Below are positions 1-6,238 of a stretch of 8,015 nucleotides of DNA, piece after piece. The position numbers and the translations under genes were made by a program. Under the pieces are notes generated by a model. That model was not told where the DNA came from and did no database searches. It was given only the letters and a program-made list of their open reading frames with translations. The number at the start of each line of letters is the position of its first letter. The first letter of the stretch is position 1. This stretch comes from CAXXOK01 sp035353615 (GTDB lineage Bacteria > Bacillota > Clostridia > Christensenellales > Aristaeellaceae). Where the stretch lies: NCBI GenBank assembly GCA_035353615.1, contig DAOPZY010000080.1:1-8015 (forward strand), read 5' to 3'.

Positions 1-59
1 TCCTTGCGCGGCATCCAGAAGCGGCAACAGATGAAGAAACCGCTTTCTACTTCGAGTAA
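1..59 (+). CDS. C-terminal end of an unidentified protein (partial)
   Basis: Reading from base 3 gives 18 residues, LARHPEAATDEETAFYFE, then TAA at 57-59. The other two plus frames either stop early or run straight through the terminator. A perfect rho-independent terminator begins 7 bases after the stop, as expected for the end of a real gene. The tail is acidic and shows no family motif, so the product cannot be named. It could belong to the same element as the convergent integrase or to the chromosome. Confidence 0.5.
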   Translation, partial: LARHPEAATDEETAFYFE

Positions 60-65
60 GACAAC

Positions 66-107
66 AAAAAAGCCCCTTGCGGCAACTAATCCGCAAGGGG
101 CTTTTTT
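66..107. terminator. Bidirectional rho-independent terminator
   Basis: A perfect 17-bp stem (66-82 with 91-107) encloses the 8-base loop CAACTAAT. The GC-rich core is GCCCCTTGCGG, flanked by six A on the left and six T on the right, so a U-tract follows the hairpin on either strand. It can end the plus-strand gene stopping at 59 and the minus-strand integrase stopping at 110. The two genes converge on it. Confidence 0.93.
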
Positions 108-109
108 CT

Positions 110-1315
110 TTATCTCTTGGTTCTACGCTTAATCATCTTACCACTGTTTTTTGTCTTATGTGTAGCAAGAACTGAAAAGCTTTCTACTTTTGGGCGCAAA
201 TCCGCATCATACAAATTAGCGTAGTGTGTTACCATTTCAAGTGTGCTATGTCCAAGAACCTTTTGCAAGCTATGCAAATCTCCACCCTTAATAATCCAGT
301 TCTTAGCGAAAGTATGCCTAAACAAGTGAATTGAAGTCTTACTAACGTTTCTACTCTTGTTATATTCAGATATGGCGTGTCCCATACTTGCCCTTGACAT
401 AGGTTGATTAACGCTAAATGAAAAGCTACTTGGAAACAACACATCAGTAATATAGTTACCATCGTCATCAGTAAGCCATTCGTCAATATAGTCTTTGAGT
501 ATCTTTCTTAGCTTTGGTTCTAATGGAATGCGCATCTTCCGCTTGTTCTTTTGGGTATTAACGCTAACCATATTTTCAACTAAATCAATATCCTTAATCT
601 TCAAGCTTACAATAGTTGATACACGGTTGCCAGTAGCCAAAACATAATTCACAACTACCCAACTACGGTATTCGGCAAAGCTGCAATCATCTTTTGGCCT
701 ACGCAACAGGCGTTCAATTTCTGCTTCGTTGTAGCAATCCTTTATATCAGCTTCAACGCTCTTAACCGTAATATTGCGCTTCTCAATCAAACCTTCGTCC
801 ATAAGGTAATAGGCGATTGCGCGATAGTCACGAAAATATGTTGCAACTGTCTGTTCACTTACTCCTTCTTCATCCAAAAGAAATTCCCTAAAACTTGATT
901 CAAAGTTATCAGTTTCAAAGATAGCATAGGGCTGCGCACCGCCCACTTCCATTTGTTCTTCCTTTGTCTGCTTCTCATATGCGCCTTTTTCGTCAGAAAG
1001 CCAAGCAAAGAATTTTTTCAGCTTGCGGATTGTACCTTCGTAGTGCTTAATGGTTAATGCGGCGTTGCCGCGCCCTTTCTGTGCTTCAATAAAAATATCA
1101 CCAATACGCCCAAAAGGAGTAAAGTATTTACCCACCATCTTAAGCTGAATGCGCGAAATGTTGTAGTCAGAAGCACGCCCTGCAGCATTGTTTTCTTTCA
1201 CTTGCCGCATGACTTCATCGTATTGTTCTGCTTCTTCCTCGGTAATATCAATGTTAATCTTCGTGGGTTTGTTCTCCATCCCCATAGTTAAGAACCTCAT
1301 TTGCCTTTTTTTCAT
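110..1315 (-). CDS. Tyrosine recombinase/integrase (Int A)
   Basis: Site-specific DNA integrase of the phage/ICE type, acting on a chromosomal attachment site. With the start chosen here it has 401 residues. A SAM-like core-binding domain covers roughly residues 75-190 (around TIKHYEGTIRKLKKFFAWL). The C-terminal catalytic domain has all expected residues: R231 in ATGNRVST, a lysine in KNKRK (about 256-260), H330 and R333 in HLFRHTFA, H356 in LGHST, and nucleophile Y365 in THYANLY. The start is ATG at 1315, with GGAGG ten bases upstream. An in-frame GTG at 1372 would add 19 residues but has no comparable ribosome binding site. The gene is AT-rich, unlike cas3 nearby. It sits 165 bases from the 3' end of tRNA-Ser(GGA), the most likely integration target. 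No convincing promoter was found. Family is certain; element type is not. Confidence 0.93.
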   Translation of the reverse strand: MKKRQMRFLTMGMENKPTKINIDITEEEAEQYDEVMRQVKENNAAGRASDYNISRIQLKMVGKYFTPFGRIGDIFIEAQKGRGNAALTIKHYEGTIRKLKKFFAWLSDEKGAYEKQTKEEQMEVGGAQPYAIFETDNFESSFREFLLDEEGVSEQTVATYFRDYRAIAYYLMDEGLIEKRNITVKSVEADIKDCYNEAEIERLLRRPKDDCSFAEYRSWVVVNYVLATGNRVSTIVSLKIKDIDLVENMVSVNTQKNKRKMRIPLEPKLRKILKDYIDEWLTDDDGNYITDVLFPSSFSFSVNQPMSRASMGHAISEYNKSRNVSKTSIHLFRHTFAKNWIIKGGDLHSLQKVLGHSTLEMVTHYANLYDADLRPKVESFSVLATHKTKNSGKMIKRRTKR

Positions 1316-1366
1316 AACCTTTTGTCCTCCGTATTTTCTCATGGTAGAGGACAACAAGTCAAGCAT

Positions 1367-1426
1367 TGACACGATTTTTTGCCCTATCGCATCACACGAT
1401 ACCGTGTTAAAAACCCGTCACACGAT
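1367..1426. repeat. Three spaced repeats upstream of Int A, candidate integrase or regulator binding sites
   Basis: TCACACGAT occurs at 1392-1400 and 1418-1426, and TGACACGAT at 1367-1375, all in the same orientation at 25-26 base spacing (about 2.4 helical turns). The shared core ACACGAT also occurs at 1526-1532 inside the tRNA-Ser(GGA) anticodon stem, where ACACGATTT matches the Int A-proximal copy over nine bases. Regular spacing beside an integrase gene fits arm-type integrase sites or an autoregulatory operator. The role is inferred. Confidence 0.5.
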
Positions 1427-1445
1427 TCATAAGGAAGAAAAATGA

Positions 1446-1476
1446 AAAGCCCCAAACCGTTTAGGTAAGGGGCTTT
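1446..1476 (-). terminator. Terminator of tRNA-Ser(GGA)
   Basis: AAAGCCCC (1446-1453) pairs with GGGGCTTT (1469-1476), and an inner ACC/GGT pairing extends the stem. On the minus strand the hairpin begins 5 bases after the tRNA 3' end and is followed by CTTTTCATTTTT, a T-rich but interrupted tract. It is placed to end the tRNA transcript before Int A. Confidence 0.7.
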
Positions 1477-1480
1477 CCCA

Positions 1481-1570
1481 TGGCGGAGAGTCAGGGATTT
1501 GAACCCTGGTGAGGTTTCAGCCTCAACACGATTTCCAGTCGTGCGCCTTAGACCACTCAGCCAACTCTCC
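1481..1570 (-). tRNA. tRNA-Ser(GGA)
   Basis: A 90-base class II tRNA on the minus strand. Acceptor stem GGAGAGT pairs with ACTCTCC, followed by discriminator G and an encoded CCA. The D-arm begins GCTGAGTGG. The anticodon stem CACGA/TCGTG encloses the loop CTGGAAA with anticodon GGA. The long variable arm TGAGG-CTGAAA-CCTCA is typical of serine tRNA, and the T-arm CAGGG-TTCAAAT-CCCTG is complete. It reads UCC and UCU codons. The gene is intact, with a consensus promoter upstream and a terminator downstream. An integrase gene on its 3' side marks it as a likely attachment site. Confidence 0.97.
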
Positions 1571-1595
1571 ATGGTTGCTGATTCACAACGTGAAA

Positions 1596-1624
1596 ATTAT
1601 ACTACCTGACATACCACTTGTCAA
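1596..1624 (-). promoter_or_regulatory. Promoter of tRNA-Ser(GGA), perfect sigma-A consensus
   Basis: On the minus strand TTGACA (1624-1619) and TATAAT (1601-1596) are separated by exactly 17 bases. Transcription would begin around 1588, about 18 bases before the tRNA 5' end. A full consensus match is usual for stable-RNA genes. Confidence 0.93.
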
Positions 1625-1747
1625 TTTGATTTTTTACGGTTTTGAATTTTGTTTATCCGTACAGAATCAAGATGATCTATCACGACGTTCATACTGTCAA
1701 AACTCACTACGCCAATTCGTTCTGCCATGGGCGACCATGCAGGGGAT

Positions 1748-1799
1748 GAGTTGAGGGTTCGCAGTCAACTCCTTTAAAAAAGGATCGGTTATCAACCGA
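1748..1799. promoter_or_regulatory. Two inverted repeats upstream of the cas3 promoter
   Basis: GAGTTGA (1748-1754) pairs with TCAACTC (1765-1771) around a 10-base spacer. TCGGTT-ATC-AACCGA (1785-1799) is a perfect 6-bp inverted repeat with a 3-base centre. The second lies 35 bases upstream of the cas3 -35 box and could be a regulator operator. The first has no T-tract, so it is not an obvious terminator. No regulator can be assigned. Confidence 0.4.
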
Positions 1800-1834
1800 C
1801 TGTGCAGTATTTACCATATTTGTTATCGTATCCC

Positions 1835-1863
1835 TTGCATCCGCTGCCAGTCGCTGGTATACT
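1835..1863 (+). promoter_or_regulatory. Probable promoter of cas3
   Basis: TTGCAT (1835-1840) and TATACT (1858-1863) are separated by 17 bases. The -10 box matches five of six consensus bases and the -35 box three. Transcription would start near 1870, giving a leader of about 40 bases before the chosen GTG start. This suggests that cas3 was the first gene of its operon. Confidence 0.65.
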
Positions 1864-1911
1864 TGCTCATAGTACTTATCGTAATCAAATCACACTGTGA
1901 GAGGTATTGCT

Positions 1912-3303
1912 GTGTGGAAGACTACAAATACATTATATGCGCGAAAAACAGAAGACGGTCGCATGCAAACCCTGCCGGAGCATAGCCGCAATGTGGCTCG
2001 TATCGCATCCGCTACCGGGGAATCGATCGGCCTCGGTAACCTTTTAACGCTTTGCGGGCTGCTACACGATATGGGCAAGGTATCCGAGGCTTTTCAGACG
2101 TACTTGCTCGTGGGGGAGAATGCCCGCCGCGGATCTGTGCTTCATTCGGCACAGGGGGCGGTGTTGGCCCGCCGACGCTGGTCCCGGTCGGACGCGGCCG
2201 GCAAGCTCACCGCCGATCTTGTGGCGGTAGCGATAGCCTCGCACCACGGCAGGCTTCCCGATATGGTTAACGAGCGAGGAGACGCTTATTTCGAAGGGCC
2301 TCTGGCTCCCACACGGTTCACTGCGCCGGAAGATCGCGCTCCCGAGCCGCTGGAAACGCTTCTGCCCCGCTTCTATGCGCAGGTTGCCGGCGAAGCGGAG
2401 CTGGACGCTTTGTTTGCCAAAGCGAGGGAGGAAGTCAATCAGGTGTTTGGCGGCCGAATATCCCCGGCCGCGCGTGATTTTCCAACTGAAGATAAGCGGA
2501 GAAAGCGCAACGCGATTGATGGGTTGTTGGGCTTTCTGCAACGGAACATTTTCAGCACCCTGATGGATGCCGACAGGCTGGATGCTTACCGCTTTGAGGC
2601 GGGCGATGGAGCGCAGGCCGTGCCAGAATCGCCGTGGCAAAGCTGGACGGATCATCTGGAAACCTATCTGGCCGGGCTAAACCGGGATAGCCCTATGGCG
2701 AACCTTCGCGCCGCCATATCGGAGGAGTGTCTCCGCCATTCAGACGAGGGCGCGGGTGTGTACCGCCTTTGCGTGCCCACCGGCGGAGGCAAAACGTACA
2801 GCGCCGCGCGTTTCGCGCTGGCGGCGGTTAAGGCGCATGGATTGCGACGCGTGGTGTACGCCGCGCCGTATAAAGCGATTTTGGAGCAGACGGCGGACGC
2901 GCTTGGCCAAGCGTTGGGCAATCCGGAGCAGATACTGGTACACCACAGCGACGTGACCTTTGTGAACATCGACGATCAGGGCAACCGGGACCGAAAACAG
3001 GAACAGGAGGCGCTGATACGCTACCAGTACCTGACCGAGCGCTGGGATAGCCCCATGGTGCTTACCACAACGGTGCAGCTGCTTAATACCCTGTTTGCCG
3101 GGAACAGCGCCAGCGTCCGCCGCTTTTCGGCGCTGGCGGGCAGCGTCCTGATTTTGGACGAGGCGCAGTGCGTGCCCGTCAAGTGCTGGTATCTGCTGAT
3201 GATCGCCATTCGTTACCTGACAAACGTCGCGGGTTGCACAGTTGTGTTGTGCACCGCCACGCAACCCCCGTGCGACAAACCGGGATTTTCTGAGCCGCTG
3301 TAA
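1912..3303 (+). pseudogene. cas3: cas3, CRISPR type I HD nuclease-helicase, truncated after helicase motif III
   Basis: Cas3 is the effector that Cascade recruits to unwind and degrade target DNA. The HD nuclease domain (about residues 1-235) shows H24 (LPEHSRN), H52-D53 with K56 (LLHDMGK), H78, H111-H112 (ASHHG) and the later TLMDAD motif. The first RecA lobe shows Walker A VPTGGGKT (288-295), the DEAQ motif II (416-419) and motif III TAT (448-450). The frame stops 11 residues after TATQP, at 463 residues, whereas Cas3 proteins usually exceed 700. The second RecA lobe with motifs IV-VI and the C-terminal domain are absent, so helicase activity should be lost. The start is GTG 1912, preceded by GAGAGG at 8 bases; GTG 1897 is an alternative. 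Its opening, LYARKTEDGRMQTLPEH, resembles type I-C Cas3, but subtype is tentative. No other cas gene or array is present. The last 11 codons may derive from foreign sequence. Confidence 0.9.
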
Positions 3304-3323
3304 TAAAGGCTGCCTGAAGAACA

Positions 3324-3338
3324 GCCCTTCGGAAGGGC
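3324..3338. repeat. Short perfect hairpin in the cas3/primase junction
   Basis: GCCCTTCGGAAGGGC is a self-complementary hairpin between the cas3 stop and the following terminator. It has no T-tract on either side. Just before it, GGCTG and CAGCC (about 3308-3325) form a second weak hairpin. Its role is unknown. Confidence 0.5.
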
Positions 3339-3349
3339 GAAAAACAATA

Positions 3350-3390
3350 GCCGCCTTGCTATGATAAAGAAAGTAGCAAGGCGGCTTTTT
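3350..3390 (+). terminator. Rho-independent terminator downstream of truncated cas3
   Basis: A perfect 12-bp stem, GCCGCCTTGCTA (3350-3361) with TAGCAAGGCGGC (3374-3385), has a 12-base loop and is followed by five T (3386-3390). The orientation suits plus-strand transcription. The T-tract abuts the stop codon of the convergent primase-like gene. It may be the native terminator of whatever plus-strand gene was fused to cas3. Confidence 0.85.
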
Positions 3391-3773
3391 CATCTTAGGA
3401 GGCGAGAGGCGTGCGGATACCCAAGCCGCTTCTCACGCCGCCATTGTTCAACTGCTTGGGTTTTATGGTACTCGCTGGGCTGTGTGCGGGGTGTGTAGTG
3501 TGCCGGCGCTCCTCCTACAAGTTCGGTCGCCGCCACCAGCGCGGGAACACCTTTCAGCCTTGCTAGGAAGCTCACAGCGTCACCACCAGCGCCACAGGAG
3601 AAGCACTTATACCCGCCATCAGGGAAGAACACCAGCGAGGGCGTTTTGTCAGCATGGCCGAATGGACATTTCGCCCAGTACCGCGCCCCGCGCTTGCGAA
3701 GTTCGATTCCCGCACGCTGCGCAACTTCATAGGCCGGAATACCCCGGCAACGGTCGAAGATGTTGTCCGTCAC
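3390..3773 (-). CDS. CHC2 zinc-finger primase-like protein, probably C-terminally truncated
   Basis: The 127 residues contain a DnaG-type CHC2 zinc-binding fold: C36, H40, C57 and C60 in CPFGHADKTPS and YKCFSCGAGGDAVSF. This fold helps primases recognise template DNA. There is no TOPRIM catalytic domain, so it cannot be a full primase. Small element proteins of this type usually continue well past the region seen here, and I judge the tail after QWRREK to be replaced. The start is GTG, overlapping the stop of the upstream HTH gene by four bases (GTGA), which implies translational coupling in a leftward early operon. CPFGH has one more residue between C and H than the usual CPFH. The gene could instead be intact and naturally short. 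Confidence 0.75.
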   Translation of the reverse strand: MTDNIFDRCRGIPAYEVAQRAGIELRKRGARYWAKCPFGHADKTPSLVFFPDGGYKCFSCGAGGDAVSFLARLKGVPALVAATELVGGAPAHYTPRTQPSEYHKTQAVEQWRREKRLGYPHASRLLR

Positions 3774-3952
3774 GCCTTTTCACCACCTGCTTGTTTTGCC
3801 ATCCAGTCCATCAGTTGGGCATAGGGAATTACCCATTTTTTACCAATTCTGAATGCGGGGAAGTCAGGCCGATTCACTAACGCTAAAAATGTTGGATAAG
3901 ATACATCCATGATTTTCATTGTCTCGCCAGAACCAATGAGCTTATTTTCCAT
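3770..3952 (-). CDS. Small excisionase/AlpA-type helix-turn-helix protein
   Basis: A 60-residue protein with the excisionase-family winged HTH fold. Residues 10-55 (ETMKIMDVSYPTF, then FPAFRIGKKWVIPYAQLMDWM) match the pattern of an N-terminal helix pair, a basic FRIGKKW strand and a short C-terminal helix. Such proteins bind DNA and act as recombination directionality factors or as activators of early element genes. ATG at 3952 is preceded by AAGAAAGGA about ten bases upstream. It is the first gene of the leftward operon, divergent from the repressor and coupled to the primase-like gene. Excisionase for Int B is the likely job but is inferred. Confidence 0.85.
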   Translation of the reverse strand: MENKLIGSGETMKIMDVSYPTFLALVNRPDFPAFRIGKKWVIPYAQLMDWMAKQAGGEKA

Positions 3953-4015
3953 TATCGCGCGTTCCTTTCTTATTCCTTTTATAGGAGATTGCGATTACAG
4001 CATCCCCTTAACAGG

Positions 4016-4044
4016 AGTATAGCAGAAGTGCTTGCTATTGTCAA
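4016..4044 (-). promoter_or_regulatory. Leftward promoter for the HTH/primase operon
   Basis: On the minus strand a perfect TTGACA (4044-4039) and TATACT (4021-4016) are 17 bases apart. The HTH gene starts about 64 bases downstream of the -10 box. It overlaps the rightward repressor promoter, so polymerase and repressor would compete there. A weaker TATAAA on the minus strand at 3983-3978 lacks a matching -35 box. Confidence 0.82.
4019..4038. promoter_or_regulatory. Candidate repressor operator between the divergent promoters
   Basis: ATAGCA (4019-4024) and TGCTAT (4033-4038) form a 6-bp inverted repeat with an 8-base spacer. It covers the leftward -10 box and overlaps the rightward -35 box, where a Cro/CI-type repressor could switch both promoters. 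Binding is inferred. Confidence 0.45.
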
Positions 4045-4061
4045 ACGTTTCGTGTTACAAT
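4032..4061 (+). promoter_or_regulatory. Rightward promoter for the repressor gene
   Basis: TTGCTA (4032-4037) and TACAAT (4056-4061) are 18 bases apart, and TG at 4053-4054 gives an extended -10 (TGnTACAAT). The repressor ATG follows about 40 bases later. The promoter may be autoregulated through the overlapping inverted repeat. Confidence 0.65.
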
Positions 4062-4101
4062 GTTGTTGAAAACAATCAGGAAAGGAATTGGAGGATTCAC
4101 A

Positions 4102-4707
4102 ATGGATTTTGGACAACGATTAAGAGAGCTTAGAACTGAACGTGGAGAAAATCAGTCGGTTCTTGCAGAACAGCTTGGCGTATCTGGTCAATCTTATTCA
4201 GCTTATGAGAATGGGAGAGAGCCACCTTATTCAATTTTGCGTGCCATCGCAAAGTACTTCGGTGTGACTGCAGACTATTTACTAAGCTTGTCTGATGCCA
4301 GAGAACCAGAAAATGCCAATATCGTTAAAGAATTGGGTTTGACAGAAGCAAGTATTCAAGTCATAAAGACATGCATAGCTACCAATGCTTTAGCTGCCAC
4401 AAGAGATGATCTTCCTCAAACCCCAAACGACCAACGCTTGTTTTCCAGTATTCTTGATGAGGATTCCCGGACATATCTTGATATACTTAACCTAATTCTT
4501 GTTGACCCTGTGTTCATGAGTGAACTCATGCCGCTGCTTGCTATGCTTTCTTCTCCCACGTTCAATAGGTTCTCTATCGTGAAAATACCGCATACAGTTT
4601 TTCAAATGAACGCCGAACCTTGCCTTCTCCTTGGTCTACATGAAGCAATAGATTCAATTACAAACTTTGTTCGGGAAGAATCGCGTGGGTTAACTCACCG
4701 CGAATGA
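4102..4707 (+). CDS. Cro/CI-type HTH transcriptional repressor
   Basis: 201 residues. The N-terminal lambda-repressor-like HTH (about 1-62) includes FGQRLRELRTERGENQ, VLAEQLGVSGQSYSAYENG and LRAIAKYFGVTADYLL. The rest (about 65-201) is predicted helical and has no S24 peptidase serine/lysine motif, so LexA-like self-cleavage is unlikely; how it is inactivated is unclear. The start is ATG 4102, with GGAGG seven bases upstream; an upstream in-frame ATG at 4060 has no such site. It is divergent from the excisionase-like gene across overlapping promoters, the usual arrangement of a lysogeny or quiescence switch, and lies directly upstream of Int B. No ImmA-type protease gene is nearby. Confidence 0.9.
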   Translation: MDFGQRLRELRTERGENQSVLAEQLGVSGQSYSAYENGREPPYSILRAIAKYFGVTADYLLSLSDAREPENANIVKELGLTEASIQVIKTCIATNALAATRDDLPQTPNDQRLFSSILDEDSRTYLDILNLILVDPVFMSELMPLLAMLSSPTFNRFSIVKIPHTVFQMNAEPCLLLGLHEAIDSITNFVREESRGLTHRE

Positions 4708-4734
4708 CAGAACAGCCCCCTAAATAGCGGCAAA

Positions 4735-4800
4735 GTTGGTCGTGGGTATCGTTGGTTGCGTTGGTTCTGTCCATTTAGTCCATTCTGTCCGTTAGTGTCC
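4735..4800. repeat. Degenerate 9-base periodic repeat upstream of Int B
   Basis: The spacer between repressor and Int B contains successive 9-base units: GTTGGTTGC (4751), GTTGGTTCT (4760), GTCCATTTA (4769), GTCCATTCT (4778), GTCCGTTAG (4787), then TGTCC. An earlier GTTGGTCGT (4735) is offset by a 7-base insertion. On the minus strand one frame reads like repeated N-G-Q/N-Q-R triplets. It could be a protein-binding array, a leader, or the remains of a repetitive coding tail. Confidence 0.6.
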
Positions 4801-4835
4801 AAAACAGTGATTTTCCACCACAGGAGGGAAAAGCC

Positions 4836-6008
4836 ATGGCAAAGGGTCGCACGCCGAACGGCAACGGTTATACCCGGCTCCGTCCAGATGGACGCTGGGA
4901 ATCCCAGGTCACAGTCATAGATGCCCATACAGGCATGAAAACTCGTAAGTCCATTTATGGCAAGTCAGAAACCGAAGTTGAGAAGCACAAACGGGAAATA
5001 ACCGCACAGGTGGACAAGGGCATATTCGTAGAACCTTCAAAGCTCACCGTGGGGCAATGGCTGGACATATGGCACAAGGAATATCTGGGCAACGTGAAGC
5101 CCTATACCATCAGCAAATACAGGACACAGATTGACTATAATATCAAGCCATGGCTGGGCAAGGTCAAGCTCTCCACCCTAAGCCCCCATATGATACAGTC
5201 GCTTTACAACAACCTGCAACGGGGCATTGATGGGCGTAAGGCGCTGTCTGCAAAGTCTATTCATTGTCTGCATGGTGTGCTGCATTCAGCCATGGATAAA
5301 GCACTAGCCCTTGATTACATCCAGCGTAACCCCACGACACAATGCACCTTGCCGCGCATTGAAAAGCGTGAATTACAGGTCATTAAAGACGCTGATATTA
5401 CACGGTTCCTTGACGCTATTAAAGGCCACAAGTATGAAGCGGTCTATATGGTCGATATGTTCACAGGATTACGGGAAGGTGAAATACTCGGCCTTACATG
5501 GGATTGTGTAGACTTCACCAACAACACACTCACGATCAACAAGCAGTTGCAGAAGGAACGCAAGGTTGGCGGGCAATACTTTCTTACAACCTCTACTAAG
5601 ACTAGCAAGGTCAGAACGTTTGTAGTTTCCCTCCATGTTATGAACACCCTTCGGCAGGTTCGCACACAGCAAAAGGAATGGCGCTTGCAGATGGGTAGTG
5701 AATGGAATAATGCCATGAACCTTGTCTTTACAAATGAGTATGGGCGCTACCTGACCACCGTAACCGTATATAACAACCTAAAGCGGATTGTTGCAGGTAT
5801 TGGGCTTGACAGGGTTCGCTTCCATGATCTGCGGCACACGTTCGCCGTGCTCGCCTTGCAGAATGGCGATAACATCAAAACCCTGCAACAGGCGCTTGGT
5901 CATTCCGATATATCCACTACCCTGAATATTTACGGTCACGTATCGGAACGCATGGAGCGGGAAAGTGCCGATAAAATGGACGCATTTATCGAAACATTAC
6001 GGCGGTAA
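4836..6008 (+). CDS. Tyrosine recombinase, Tn916/phage type (Int B)
   Basis: A 390-residue integrase that catalyses integration and excision of its element. An AP2-like N-terminal DNA-binding domain (about 1-60, GNGYTRLRPDGRWESQV) would recognise arm sites. A SAM-like core-binding domain covers about 70-175 (LTVGQWLDIWHKEYL onward). The catalytic domain is complete: R213 in FTGLREGE, lysines in STKTSK (about 255-258), H330 and R333 in HDLRHTFA, H356 in LGHSDISTT, and nucleophile Y366 in LNIYGHV. ATG 4836 has GGAGG nine bases upstream. It follows the repressor on the same strand and ends 113 bases from the tRNA-Ser(GCT) remnant, convergent with it, as is usual for elements integrated at a tRNA 3' end. 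The protein appears intact. Confidence 0.96.
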   Translation: MAKGRTPNGNGYTRLRPDGRWESQVTVIDAHTGMKTRKSIYGKSETEVEKHKREITAQVDKGIFVEPSKLTVGQWLDIWHKEYLGNVKPYTISKYRTQIDYNIKPWLGKVKLSTLSPHMIQSLYNNLQRGIDGRKALSAKSIHCLHGVLHSAMDKALALDYIQRNPTTQCTLPRIEKRELQVIKDADITRFLDAIKGHKYEAVYMVDMFTGLREGEILGLTWDCVDFTNNTLTINKQLQKERKVGGQYFLTTSTKTSKVRTFVVSLHVMNTLRQVRTQQKEWRLQMGSEWNNAMNLVFTNEYGRYLTTVTVYNNLKRIVAGIGLDRVRFHDLRHTFAVLALQNGDNIKTLQQALGHSDISTTLNIYGHVSERMERESADKMDAFIETLRR

Positions 6009-6041
6009 ACGGAACGGTTTTCCGCTTCCAAAAAACCTAAT

Positions 6042-6063
6042 TGCGGTCAAAACTGCGGTCAAA
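6042..6063. repeat. Paired direct repeats downstream of Int B, candidate arm-type sites
   Basis: TGCGGTCAAA occurs at 6042-6051 and 6054-6063, a 12-base repeat period. The pair lies between the Int B stop and the tRNA remnant, where an attachment site would sit. Similar GCGGTCA pairs near integrase genes are familiar to me from Gram-positive phages, but I cannot verify binding. Confidence 0.5.
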
Positions 6064-6083
6064 CGCCTTTGTAGAAGCAACAA

Positions 6084-6117
6084 AAAAGCCCTGTAACGCT
6101 TATGTTACAAGGCTTTT
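6084..6117 (-). terminator. Terminator of the former tRNA-Ser(GCT), probably also ends Int B
   Basis: AAAAGCC plus TGTAAC (6084-6097) pair with GTTACA plus GGCTTTT (6104-6117), with one internal mismatch and a 6-base loop. On the minus strand it begins 4 bases after the tRNA CCA and is followed by a run of T. It can also act for Int B on the plus strand. Confidence 0.82.
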
Positions 6118-6121
6118 CGTT

Positions 6122-6184
6122 TGGCGGAGAAGGAGAGATTTGAACTCTCGCGCCGGTTAACCCAGCCTACTCCCTTAGCAGGGG
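6122..6184 (-). pseudogene. 3' fragment of tRNA-Ser(GCT), an attachment-site remnant
   Basis: The minus strand contains the 3' 63 bases of a serine tRNA: part of the anticodon stem (CCC), loop CTGCTAA with anticodon GCT, GGGAG, a long variable arm (GCTGG/CCGGC), T-arm GAGAG-TTCAAAT-CTCTC, acceptor half CTTCTCC, G and CCA. Upstream of the CCC, at 6185, similarity ends abruptly. There is no D-arm and no GGAGAAG to complete the acceptor stem, so it cannot fold as a tRNA. A break within the anticodon stem is what a tyrosine integrase leaves when it crosses over in the anticodon loop. It is the site left at the end of an element lying to the right (higher coordinates). The intact tRNA should be at that element's other end. 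Confidence 0.9.
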
Positions 6185-6238
6185 TACGAAGAACGTTTAA
6201 GTAAGCCATTCTGTTCGCGTTTGTAGGCAATATGTAAG

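Larger units (their letters stand above)
1571..1911. other. Intergenic region between tRNA-Ser(GGA) and cas3
   Basis: About 340 bases without a convincing gene. It holds the tRNA promoter (1596-1624, minus), an inverted repeat (1748-1771), a 15-base palindrome (1785-1799) and the cas3 promoter (1835-1863, plus). The stretch 1625-1747 shows nothing I can assign. The open frame at 1509-1754 starts inside the tRNA and is not a gene. Confidence 0.7.

Noticed and set aside
1316..1372. Longer Int A starting at GTG 1372
   Set aside because: The extra 19 residues lack a ribosome binding site, and GGAGG is correctly placed for ATG 1315.
1571..1911. Possible CRISPR array or leader near cas3
   Set aside because: No regularly spaced direct repeats of 25-40 bases were found here or elsewhere in the window; only single inverted repeats are present.
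2062..2655. 197-residue minus-strand open frame inside cas3
   Set aside because: Antisense to the conserved HD domain, with no motif of its own.
2740..3393. 217-residue minus-strand open frame inside cas3
   Set aside because: It is fully antisense to a gene with recognisable Cas3 motifs, has no ribosome binding site and no family pattern; it follows from the GC-rich codon use of cas3.
3300..3400. tRNA or insertion-sequence end at the cas3 breakpoint
   Set aside because: No tRNA 3' half, target duplication or recognisable terminal inverted repeat is visible; only hairpins and a terminator.
4695..4928. 77-residue minus-strand frame covering the 9-base repeats
   Set aside because: It overlaps the Int B start and its ribosome binding site in antisense and has no start signal; kept only as a possible relic in the repeat finding.
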